Shown here in pieces: positions 43,640 through 51,063 of a stretch of 64,000 bases of DNA. Positions within the stretch are counted from its first letter, which is position 1, and each line of letters starts with the position of its first letter. The position numbers were made by a program, and so were the translations under genes. The stretch is taken from assembly GCA_948470335.1 (NCBI GenBank), contig CAOKOL010000010.1, forward strand, positions 1 through 64,000. The letters run 5' to 3'. Under the pieces are notes generated by a model, which was not told the origin of the DNA, made no database searches, and was given only the letters and a program-made list of their open reading frames with translations. The stretch comes from an uncultured Lachnospiraceae bacterium. Its GTDB lineage: Bacteria; Bacillota; Clostridia; Lachnospirales; Lachnospiraceae.

Positions 43640-43720
43640 CATTAATTTTAAAATTTTTATTTTTTATTTCCGGAATGTTCTATGCGGTTCGCGTCATCGT
43701 CTTTGTTTTTAAAACATTTG

Positions 43721-43747
43721 TAATCTTTTCAGGAAAAACGCCGATAA
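43721..43747 (+). promoter_or_regulatory. Sigma-28-type promoter of the flgM-csrA operon
   Basis: TAAT (43721-43724), 15 bp, GCCGATAA (43740-43747), about 150 bases upstream of flgM. Confidence 0.7.
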
Positions 43748-43899
43748 TATAATATAGAGATATGATTTCCTGCGAGTGGTATTTTATACCCTGGTTTATT
43801 TCTTATATTTAATAAGGAAGCTTCTCAGATCACTCCTATGGAGTTAACGCCCTGCGGGGCGGAGATGCAGGATTTTATTAAATAGTAAAGGAGGGTGTC

Positions 43900-44178
43900 A
43901 TGAACGTTAAATTATATACCGTGAATACGGAGTATCCTGATTGCCGTTCGATTACGCCGGCGACGGGACGGACGGACATTTCGGACACTGCCATTATGAA
44001 GGGAAAGCCTGCGGACTATGATAAGCTTACGATTCGGGGCTCCATGGATCAGATTACGGAGACCGTACCGTCGGAACGGGTGATGGCACTGCGTCAGCAG
44101 GTGATGAACGGAACTTACCGGACGGATGCAAGACAGATCGCAGAAAGCCTGCTTGCCTACGGTTTGCGGGCACAGTAA
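43900..44178 (+). CDS. flgM: Anti-sigma-28 factor FlgM
   Basis: 92 residues after AAAGGAGG. The C-terminal half SERVMALRQQVMNGTYRTDARQIAESLL is the sigma-28-binding region of FlgM (quoted here only in outline: R-x-x-A-L-R-x-x-V, then G-x-Y-x-x-D, I-A-E-S-L-L). Holds FliA inactive until the hook is complete and FlgM is exported. First gene of a six- to seven-gene late operon under a sigma-28-type promoter, which gives negative feedback. Confidence 0.9.
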   Translation: MNVKLYTVNTEYPDCRSITPATGRTDISDTAIMKGKPADYDKLTIRGSMDQITETVPSERVMALRQQVMNGTYRTDARQIAESLLAYGLRAQ

Positions 44179-44226
44179 GCGTCAGAACACAGAACACACT
44201 ATTATAATAAGGAAAGGACGGGACAG

Positions 44227-44667
44227 ATGACAGCTTTGGAGGAATTCTGCAGGACGCTTCGCCAGCTATCTGACGTAGTGAAACAGTTGTCCCTGATAGA
44301 AGACGAAAAAGCCACAATTGCGGCGGAAAAGCAGCATGGTGCGCTGGATCCGCTGATGCGGAAAGAACAGCCTTTGATCCTATCGCTGAGAGGGCTGGAA
44401 AAGCAGCGGATGGAACAGGCGGCGGCGTTGGGATGGGAAGGACTGACCTTCCGGCAGATTATGGATGCTGCTGACCCGGAACAGGAAGCTGCTCTTTCTC
44501 CGTTGTTCACGGAACTTCAGGAAGGGACTGATCGCCTGAAAAAGAACCGGGAAACTTCCGATCGGATGATTCGTGTCCGACTCAGAGAACTGGAGCTTAT
44601 GACTGCCGAGATGGCCAGAAGGCCCAACGGCAGAGCCCCCGCTACTTTTCATGACAGATATGTGTAA
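44227..44667 (+). CDS. flgN: FlgN-type flagellar export chaperone
   Basis: 146 residues, wholly helical and charged. The position between flgM and flgK is the conserved place of flgN (yvyG). Start ALEEFCRTLRQLSDVVKQL and the central KKEQPLILSLRGLEKQR-like segment (KEQPLILSLRGLEKQR) fit the FlgN family. Binds hook-filament junction proteins FlgK and FlgL and delivers them to the export gate. Starts after AAAGGACGG, 48 bp after flgM. Confidence 0.82.
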   Translation: MTALEEFCRTLRQLSDVVKQLSLIEDEKATIAAEKQHGALDPLMRKEQPLILSLRGLEKQRMEQAAALGWEGLTFRQIMDAADPEQEAALSPLFTELQEGTDRLKKNRETSDRMIRVRLRELELMTAEMARRPNGRAPATFHDRYV

Positions 44668-44685
44668 TTTGGAGGATAAATTATT

Positions 44686-46311
44686 ATGGTAAGAGCCACA
44701 TTTGCCGGCATCACAACCGCCTTTTCTTCCCTGCAGGCCAACCAGAAGCGGCTGGACATCGTAGGGCAGAACCTGGCGAATATGAATACACCGGGATATA
44801 CCCGTCAGCAACTGGACGTGTCCAGTTTAAACCACCTGCACCCCGTTTCCCACTATGCCAATGGTTCTGAGATTACCGTCGGCTTCGGTGTTAAGATGGA
44901 CGGTGTTTCCCGGATCAGGGATCCTTATCTGGATGTGCAGTATCGGGATCAGATTGTAAAATCCAGTTATTTTGATGCAAAACAGACTTCTCTTGATACA
45001 TTGGCGAATTTTCTTGACGAACATACGATTTCCGGTATCCGCCAGGCATTCGACGATGTTCAGTCCGTTCTGACCAACGAGCAGGATCCGCCGAAAGTAA
45101 CCGATCCTATCTTTGACAGCGAACTGCGGGCACGTATGCAGGCTCTGACAAACGCGTTAAACGAGGCGGCACGCCTGATTGAAAAGGCGGAAAAACAGGA
45201 ATATGAAGTATTAAACGGAGAAGGCACCAGCGAAAACGGCGCCGTACAGACCGTAAATGATCTTTTAAAACGGATCGGCGATCTGAACGTCCAGATTAAG
45301 CGGAACCAGATCGTTGATCAGCCGAGCCTGGAGCTGATGGATGAGCGGGATATGCTGCTGGATGAACTGGCCAGCTATATTCCGATTGAGGTGACTTATT
45401 ATAAAGATTCCACCAGAGAAGACTGGCCTTATGATCTGAAAGTGGATATGGTTTATACGGATGCTACCGGAGCACAGCAGCATCTGACTTTGGTAAACGG
45501 CTCCGAAGGCGGCCGGGGGAAGAATTACGGCAGCGTGGATATCTCAGATACCGCTGATGATCCGGCAAAAACAGAGCTTACCTTTAAAGCGGCTGCGAGC
45601 GTAACCGATGCCGCCGGTAATCCGGTTGCCGATGTAAAGATAGGCGCAGGCGCAGATACCAGCAAGGCAAACAACTTCGCTACCGGCTCTATTCAGTCCA
45701 GTCTGGATATGCTTGGAAAAACGGCAAGCGGCCAGGGCAACGATACGATCCGCGGCTACCAGTATTATATGGAGGAACTGGATAAACTTGCCAAAACCTT
45801 TGCTGATAAAATTAATAAAATTAATAATAGTGCGGTAGAATATGCACCACCGAATAATACCGCCGGATCAGGCGATTTGCTCAAAGGCACCTCTGCCAAA
45901 GATATCGCCATCTCCGACAACTGGCTCGCCGGAAAGGTACACCTGGGAACCGGTATCGACGACGGCCAGGGCGGTCCGATCAGCACCAATGACACTGTTC
46001 TTGAGATGCTGAAAGCTTTTGAGAACACTCATGATGATTTAGATAAAAACTCTTTCTCATCCTTTATGAACCATATTTCCACGATCCTGGCCACGGATTC
46101 CTTTTCGAACCAGATATCGCTGAAAACCAACGTCATGGTTCTCAACGGAATCCAGGACAGCAGAGACGAGATTTCGGCCGTCAGCCTGGATGAGGAAGCT
46201 TCCAATATGATGGCGTATCTGAACGCCTATAATGCGGCCTCCCGTCTGATGACGGCTCTGGATGAGGCGCTGAACACTTTGATCAACAGTACCGGCCTTG
46301 TAGGCAGATAA
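44686..46311 (+). CDS. flgK: Flagellar hook-associated protein 1 FlgK
   Basis: 541 residues. N-terminal ANQKRLDIVGQNLANMNTPGYTRQ and C-terminal VSLDEEASNMMAYLNAYNAASRLM are the signature ends of FlgK (rod/hook-type helices); both are quoted in shortened form: LDIVGQNLANMNTPGYTRQ and SLDEEASNMMAYLNAYNAA. The central variable domain (about 240-400) is Ala/Gly/Asp-rich. Forms the hook-filament junction. Has GGAGG 13 bases upstream; ORF lies 18 bp after flgN. Confidence 0.95.
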   Translation: MVRATFAGITTAFSSLQANQKRLDIVGQNLANMNTPGYTRQQLDVSSLNHLHPVSHYANGSEITVGFGVKMDGVSRIRDPYLDVQYRDQIVKSSYFDAKQTSLDTLANFLDEHTISGIRQAFDDVQSVLTNEQDPPKVTDPIFDSELRARMQALTNALNEAARLIEKAEKQEYEVLNGEGTSENGAVQTVNDLLKRIGDLNVQIKRNQIVDQPSLELMDERDMLLDELASYIPIEVTYYKDSTREDWPYDLKVDMVYTDATGAQQHLTLVNGSEGGRGKNYGSVDISDTADDPAKTELTFKAAASVTDAAGNPVADVKIGAGADTSKANNFATGSIQSSLDMLGKTASGQGNDTIRGYQYYMEELDKLAKTFADKINKINNSAVEYAPPNNTAGSGDLLKGTSAKDIAISDNWLAGKVHLGTGIDDGQGGPISTNDTVLEMLKAFENTHDDLDKNSFSSFMNHISTILATDSFSNQISLKTNVMVLNGIQDSRDEISAVSLDEEASNMMAYLNAYNAASRLMTALDEALNTLINSTGLVGR

Positions 46312-46336
46312 TCATAATCTGACAGGAGGATATCAT

Positions 46337-47497
46337 ATGCGTGTTACCAATGCACCGATGTACCGCAAGTACAGCTCGTCAGTTAACGACGTACACAGCA
46401 AACTAAACAAAGCGATGAACAAAATTTCCAGCGGCGCTGCCTATGAGGCAGCGGCTGACAATCCTCTGGCCTACTATCAGGGTAAGAAGATGGACCATCA
46501 GTATCAGGATGTGGAATCCAAACTCCAGCTCATGTCAGACGTTCAGAATCGGATCTACCAGCAGGAATTGGGCGCACGTTCTATTCAGTCACTGCTGAGC
46601 AAAGCGAAAAACACTGACCTTGAGTATATCCTGAGCGGAACCAATAACGTGGATATGACCACCGTAGGCACAATCCATTCCAGCCTGCTCCAGAAACAGC
46701 AGAGTATTGTCAACACCCTGAACGCCCAGTATGAGAATTTTTATATCTACGGCGGCAACGATCTCTCCACCGCTCCTTTTACGATGAGCGGAGACGGAAA
46801 GACATTAACTTTCAGTCACCAGTTTCCGGGCGATAATCAAGCCACCAAGGTTGTTCTGAATATGAAGCCGAATGCCGCCGGCGACGGTTATGGTTTTGAG
46901 GTTGATCTGGGTGCTTCCGTGAACGGGAAAAACAATACGGCTTTTACGAACGAAGCTGATGCTTTAAAAGCGATCCAGACAGCCATGACCGAGCGCGGTT
47001 ACGTGGATCTGGGCTACGGCACCATCGACGACAAAACGACCCTGTTGGATACTTTCACCGGCGGTTTCAATGTACTGACAGGACTCAATGCGGATAAAGC
47101 TGCAGCACTTACTCCAACCCAGCTTCTGGATGCCTTAAACAACAGCGCCGTAGGCCTGATGGGCCAGGCAATCGCCGCTACGGAAACATACCTTGATGAC
47201 GGCGATCTGAAAAAATACAGCGGTTACCTGGGCGGGGTCATGGATGAGATGACGCTTACCGAAGACAAAATCAGCAATGTCTACAGCGACCTGGGTACCA
47301 AGTATTCTCTGATTGATACTACGGAGGACAGACTGAAAGACATCAAAAACGGTCTGATCGAGCAGTACAAAGATAAGCTGGGCGCGGATCCCTATGAATC
47401 CATTATGGAGATGTTCTCTTTCCAGCAGTCTTACAATGCCTCCCTGCAGTTAAGCTCCAAGCTGATGGAATCCTCCCTGTTTAACTTCATCAGCTAA
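46337..47497 (+). CDS. flgL: Flagellar hook-associated protein 3 FlgL
   Basis: 386 residues. The flagellin-like N-terminus (MRVTNAPMYRKYSSSVNDV, LNKAMNKISSGAAYEAAAD) and C-terminal SFQQSYNASLQLSSKLM identify FlgL, the junction protein between FlgK and the filament. The centre includes a FYIYGGNDLSTAPF segment. Good AGGAGG 8 bases upstream. A short AT-only spacer follows before the next gene. Confidence 0.93.
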   Translation: MRVTNAPMYRKYSSSVNDVHSKLNKAMNKISSGAAYEAAADNPLAYYQGKKMDHQYQDVESKLQLMSDVQNRIYQQELGARSIQSLLSKAKNTDLEYILSGTNNVDMTTVGTIHSSLLQKQQSIVNTLNAQYENFYIYGGNDLSTAPFTMSGDGKTLTFSHQFPGDNQATKVVLNMKPNAAGDGYGFEVDLGASVNGKNNTAFTNEADALKAIQTAMTERGYVDLGYGTIDDKTTLLDTFTGGFNVLTGLNADKAAALTPTQLLDALNNSAVGLMGQAIAATETYLDDGDLKKYSGYLGGVMDEMTLTEDKISNVYSDLGTKYSLIDTTEDRLKDIKNGLIEQYKDKLGADPYESIMEMFSFQQSYNASLQLSSKLMESSLFNFIS

Positions 47498-47562
47498 CGG
47501 ATTTTGATATATAATTTATATTATATATAATATTGTCATATTTTAAGAAAGGAGGGGAGATT

Positions 47563-48147
47563 ATGAGTCAATTGATTAAAGCAGCCATTACTCCATTTGA
47601 AGCAGTTCATTTCAGGCAGAACGCAAGGCTGGTATCCAGCGGTAATATAGATGCCGAACGCCGTCGGGTTATGGCGATGCAGGCTCGCTTTCAGCTACGC
47701 TACTCTGGCAACGGCAGTGTTAATACCCGTGATACCAGCCAGATCAGACGCGCGTTTGCGAAAGGCCAGCCGCAGCAGCTTTCCAAAGATGCTCCTAAAG
47801 CCGAGCCCGTCACAACCACACCCACCGAGGTTCAGCCGAAAGTCTCTGTACCCGAGACTGAGAATCTGACGCTGTCTGCCCCTACGGCTGTCTCTGACTA
47901 TTCTGCGGCTTCCGGTTCTTCTTTCAGCGCAGAAAACGCTTATGTGGAACAGGCACAGGCAACCTACGACATGCAGAAGACTTCGTTCGACTTACGGGTT
48001 GCAAGCGGCGATCTCTCTTATGTGCCGGCCGTCGATATGACGATTGTTCTCCAGAGACCCGGCGTGTCGTTCGAGTATATGGGAGGATTCAATTATGTAC
48101 CGCCCAGTTGGTCGCCTGTAGGTGAAAATGTAGATATGGTATTATAG
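47563..48147 (+). CDS. YviE-like flagellar operon protein (DUF6470)
   Basis: 194 residues from ATG 47563, preceded by AAAGGAGG; a TTG-started extension to 47533 would contain that site. Position between flgL and fliW is the place of yviE in Bacillus and Clostridia. N-terminal ARLVSSGNIDAERRRVMAMQ and the C-terminal tail VPAVDMTIVLQRPGVSFEYMGG (split at 20: VDMTIVLQRP, VSFEYMGGFNYVPPSW) are family-like; the middle is Pro/Thr-rich and probably disordered. Function is unknown; association with flagellar assembly is by context. Confidence 0.75.
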   Translation: MSQLIKAAITPFEAVHFRQNARLVSSGNIDAERRRVMAMQARFQLRYSGNGSVNTRDTSQIRRAFAKGQPQQLSKDAPKAEPVTTTPTEVQPKVSVPETENLTLSAPTAVSDYSAASGSSFSAENAYVEQAQATYDMQKTSFDLRVASGDLSYVPAVDMTIVLQRPGVSFEYMGGFNYVPPSWSPVGENVDMVL

Positions 48148-48161
48148 GAGAAGTACGGATT

Positions 48162-48656
48162 ATGAATTTGATTACCACAGATTATGGTGATATTCAATAT
48201 AGCAATGAAGATCTGATTCTATTTACCGACGGGATATTCGGGTTTCCGGACCTGACCCAGTATCTGTTGATCTGTCTTGATGAACAGGACAGCTCACTGC
48301 TGGTTTTACAGTCTGTCCAGAAACCTGAGATATCCTTTGCCGTGCTGAACCCCCTGCTTTTGTATCCGGATTACTCACCTGCGCTCACTCCGGAAGAACT
48401 TGTATCTCTGGAAGTGAGCGATGTGGGTGATCTGTCCTATTATGTGATTTGCGTGATCAAACAGGATTTTAAAGAGAGCACGGTTAATCTCAAAGCGCCT
48501 TTGGCTATTAATCCGCAGACATTACGGGGAATGCAGGTGATTCTGGAAGGTTCCCAGTATGGTTTCCGTCAGAAAATGGATGATTTTCTTCCGGATTCAG
48601 ACAATTCAGAAAACAGGAGTGACGCAGATGCTGATACTGAGACGGAAAAAAGATGA
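48162..48656 (+). CDS. fliW: Flagellar assembly factor FliW
   Basis: 164 residues. DIQYSNEDLILFTDGIFGFPDL and the later ICVIKQDFKESTVNLKAPL (INPQTLRGMQVIL after it) are FliW family motifs. Binds flagellin in the cytosol and otherwise blocks CsrA, so it couples flagellin mRNA translation to export. Overlaps csrA by 29 bp, as is common. Confidence 0.94.
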   Translation: MNLITTDYGDIQYSNEDLILFTDGIFGFPDLTQYLLICLDEQDSSLLVLQSVQKPEISFAVLNPLLLYPDYSPALTPEELVSLEVSDVGDLSYYVICVIKQDFKESTVNLKAPLAINPQTLRGMQVILEGSQYGFRQKMDDFLPDSDNSENRSDADADTETEKR

Positions 48657-48885
48657 AAGTATCCTGATTGGGGATAATATCCGAATCACAATCGTGGAAT
48701 GCGGTTCTGAGGGTGTGCGGATTGCCATTGATGCGCCGAAACAGATTTCTATCCTGCGGGAAGAACTGTCAAAAGCAGAAGTGGTAAATAAGGATGCGCT
48801 GGCTCCCCAAAGCGAATATCTCCATACAATGCGGTCGTTCCTGAGCCAGCGCCTGCATCAGAACGAAGGAAACGAGCAAAAATAA
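48628..48885 (+). CDS. csrA: Carbon storage regulator CsrA
   Basis: 85 residues from ATG 48628 (AGGAG, 8-base spacing), chosen over an upstream frame because it starts MLILRRKKDESILIGDNI, the canonical CsrA N-terminus; VRIAIDAPKQISILREEL completes the fold. The C-terminal extension (about 60-85) is longer than in Proteobacteria, as in other Firmicutes, where it contacts FliW. Binds GGA motifs in the flagellin mRNA leader and represses translation. Confidence 0.94.
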   Translation: MLILRRKKDESILIGDNIRITIVECGSEGVRIAIDAPKQISILREELSKAEVVNKDALAPQSEYLHTMRSFLSQRLHQNEGNEQK

Positions 48886-48944
48886 CAGCCACAGGATAAA
48901 CGAATCATTATTGCGGATTGATTCGTTTATTTTTTGTGGCTGTT
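48884..48944 (+). terminator. Terminator of the flgM-csrA operon
   Basis: 12-bp stem ATAAACGAATCA/TGATTCGTTTAT (48896-48930) followed by TTTTT. A second outer repeat AACAGCCACA/TGTGGCTGTT (48884-48893 and 48935-48944) can extend it on either strand and, read on the minus strand, could end the converging fliD operon. Confidence 0.8.
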
Positions 48945-48975
48945 CTCGTATATTCTATCATCTTTTTCAATTCAT

Positions 48976-50163
48976 TTATTTTCGAATCAAAGAGAACCGA
49001 AGCAGACGCATGATCCAGCAAAAGGGTAAAAACAGCGGCATCTTTTCCAGAATCGGATACATCGTACACATATAGCGGTATTCCGGGAAAGCCCAGCGTA
49101 TCTTGCGGAAAAATTCCTGCCTGCGCTCCGCATTCCGCTGTCTGCGTCGTTCCGCCCGCTCACTTCGTCTTTCTTTATTCTCGCTTTTTTCAATCATTTC
49201 CCGCAGGATCACCGCCTGCTGATCTGTCTCACGGTCGCTGCCGCCGAGAATTCCTCTGCTTAAAATCCGCTCTTCCAGCACATCATACTCTTCCGGCTCG
49301 AAGCGCTGGCCTTCCTCCAGATTCAACTCCTCCATGGAGCCAAACCACATATAAGCCAGATGCAGAAGCTTTCCGGCCAACTGTTCCACACGAAAATCAG
49401 ACAGGACCTTTCTCACATGATCCAGATTAATCTGCTCCTGCCAGGTTCTATGATAGAGATACAGATCCATCAGCTCCCGAATTACCAGTTCATCCTGCGC
49501 ATAACGGTATGCACAGCTTGCCATGTAAAAAATAAACCGATCTTCTAAATTCAATGTCCGGACGGTATGGTAAGGCTCCTTCACAAACGCGCGCCGAAGG
49601 AGAAACTGCATCTGTTTCTCATATGCAGGGGTCTGAAAAGGCGGCTTCCGGTAAATCTCCACGCGGATACCGGACACCCGTTTCATACGTTCGCCAAAAC
49701 CGGTGTAAAACCGGTCTGTCTCATAGCCCAGATCAATCAGAAAACCTTTTGCAAGCGTATAGCTCTCCTCGTCCATCAAAAGACGAAGCGGCACGTTGGA
49801 AGCCGCTTCGGGCACCTGATACAGATTACGGAACTCACAGGATTCCAGAATCGCACAGGAAATCTCCCGCATATCCAGCAGCATCAGGATCTCCTGTTCG
49901 GCTTCTTTACATACTTCCCCATACTGCAAACCCTGCCAGTAGCGTTCCGCAAAGGCATCCTGCCATTTGGGCGAAATCTTTTTCCCGGTGCCCAGTGTAG
50001 ACAGATAAACCATATTGGTAATCTTATGGTAATCCGCCACACGGTAGATTCGTTCCCAGTCCAACTGGCCGCGGATCGGCCTCTGATCGTCCTGCCGGAT
50101 AAAGGCTCCGGCCATATTCACAAGAAAACGTCCTTCAACTATCACTCGGTTATTCATAGTCAT
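48976..50163 (-). CDS. Nucleotidyltransferase-fold protein (NTP_transf_5-like)
   Basis: 395 residues. ITNMVYLSTLGTG and RLLMDEESYTLAKGFLIDLGYE, KRVSGIRVEIYRKPPF and LEDRFIFYMASCAYRYAQDELVIRELMDLYLY (the last in outline) fit the uncharacterised nucleotidyltransferase family typified by NTP_transf_5, often found near polysaccharide or lantibiotic genes. The C-terminal 80 residues are very Arg/Glu-rich (ERRSERAERRRQR). It closes the fliD-fliS operon; a role in modifying flagellar components is possible but not demonstrable. Confidence 0.6.
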   Translation of the reverse strand: MTMNNRVIVEGRFLVNMAGAFIRQDDQRPIRGQLDWERIYRVADYHKITNMVYLSTLGTGKKISPKWQDAFAERYWQGLQYGEVCKEAEQEILMLLDMREISCAILESCEFRNLYQVPEAASNVPLRLLMDEESYTLAKGFLIDLGYETDRFYTGFGERMKRVSGIRVEIYRKPPFQTPAYEKQMQFLLRRAFVKEPYHTVRTLNLEDRFIFYMASCAYRYAQDELVIRELMDLYLYHRTWQEQINLDHVRKVLSDFRVEQLAGKLLHLAYMWFGSMEELNLEEGQRFEPEEYDVLEERILSRGILGGSDRETDQQAVILREMIEKSENKERRSERAERRRQRNAERRQEFFRKIRWAFPEYRYMCTMYPILEKMPLFLPFCWIMRLLRFSLIRK

Positions 50164-50202
50164 CTACTTTCATCCCAAAATTGCCCCGCTGTACTCTTTG
50201 TC

Positions 50203-50592
50203 TCAGCGAGGCTGGCCGGCATTAAGCCGGAGACCCAACTGCTCATTCAGCCGCTGGACCTCCGGGATTAAATCCACTGTTTTTTTTCGTATCTGATATG
50301 CCAGCTTTTCTTCCGGTTCCGCCGCAGCAAGACCTTCTTCCGGATCTGTATTCATAATCCGTCTTACTGCTTCGGATTCCTGGGGACCTCTCGCTGCTTT
50401 CTTCCAGATTTCTTCCTGGCAAAGCTCATACTTCTCAATCTCCTCCGACCGCATATCCAACATCAGAGACAGAGAAACCTCGTCTCCCCTGGAGACCGTA
50501 TCCAACATCTCCTGAGTCAAACGTTTAATCTCCCGAAGACAGTTAAACCGCCGCTGTAATAAAATTTCTATTTCTGCCATATCCAGTGCCAT
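50203..50592 (-). CDS. FliT-like flagellar chaperone
   Basis: 129 residues, helical. ATG 50592 has AGGAGG 8 bases upstream. Contains FNCLREIKRLTQEMLD and EEIEKYELCQEEIWKKAA-type charged helices. It lies 29 bp after fliS, where fliT sits in many species. Assignment rests on position and composition; likely binds FliD for export. Confidence 0.6.
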   Translation of the reverse strand: MALDMAEIEILLQRRFNCLREIKRLTQEMLDTVSRGDEVSLSLMLDMRSEEIEKYELCQEEIWKKAARGPQESEAVRRIMNTDPEEGLAAAEPEEKLAYQIRKKTVDLIPEVQRLNEQLGLRLNAGQPR

Positions 50593-50621
50593 ATCGACTG
50601 CCTCCTGATTTTCGCTCTTTC

Positions 50622-51038
50622 CTATCCACGGATCCCTCTTTCCTGCGCCTGTCTGCCAAGGGACTGCACATCGGAAACTTTCCTGCTGGCCTCGTCAAAG
50701 GCGCCGCCCAGCTCCGAAAGGATATTACGGATACGGGGAATTTCTTCTTTCTGATGCTCACGCCCCGCCTTGACTTTACTCAGGTCAAGAATCAGATAAT
50801 TGTAAATCCGCCGCAGATCCCGGCTGACGGGCTGCTGCATATCCAGGATATCGTCCAGATAACGGACGATCCTGGATACCCGAAACAGACAGTCATCAAA
50901 CAGATCATAGGCCTGATCTTCCAGGGCAATCTCTGCTTTTGTCAGACGACTGACAGCCTCCTCGTACAGCATCTTTAACAGCTCTGCGCCGCTCATGGAA
51001 TAGATGCTTGCCTCTTTATACTTCTGGAATTCATTCAT
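50622..51038 (-). CDS. fliS: Flagellar secretion chaperone FliS
   Basis: 138 residues. EFQKYKEASIYSMSGAELLKMLYEEAV matches the FliS start (shown in part: YSMSGAELLKMLYEEAV), then ALEDQAYDLFDDCLFRVSRI and the conserved Tyr/Asp-rich segment YNYLILDLSKVKA. Binds the C-terminus of flagellin and keeps it unpolymerised. 25 bp after fliD. Confidence 0.92.
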   Translation of the reverse strand: MNEFQKYKEASIYSMSGAELLKMLYEEAVSRLTKAEIALEDQAYDLFDDCLFRVSRIVRYLDDILDMQQPVSRDLRRIYNYLILDLSKVKAGREHQKEEIPRIRNILSELGGAFDEASRKVSDVQSLGRQAQERGIRG

Positions 51039-51063
51039 GTCGTTTCATCCCCAGTCTGGTTTT

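Larger units (their letters stand above)
43492..43899. promoter_or_regulatory. Divergent flagellin 2 / flgM control region
   Basis: Gene-free. Holds back-to-back sigma-28-type promoters (listed separately). The flgM leader contains a small hairpin GCCCTGC/GCGGGGC-like near 43850-43862. Confidence 0.6.
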
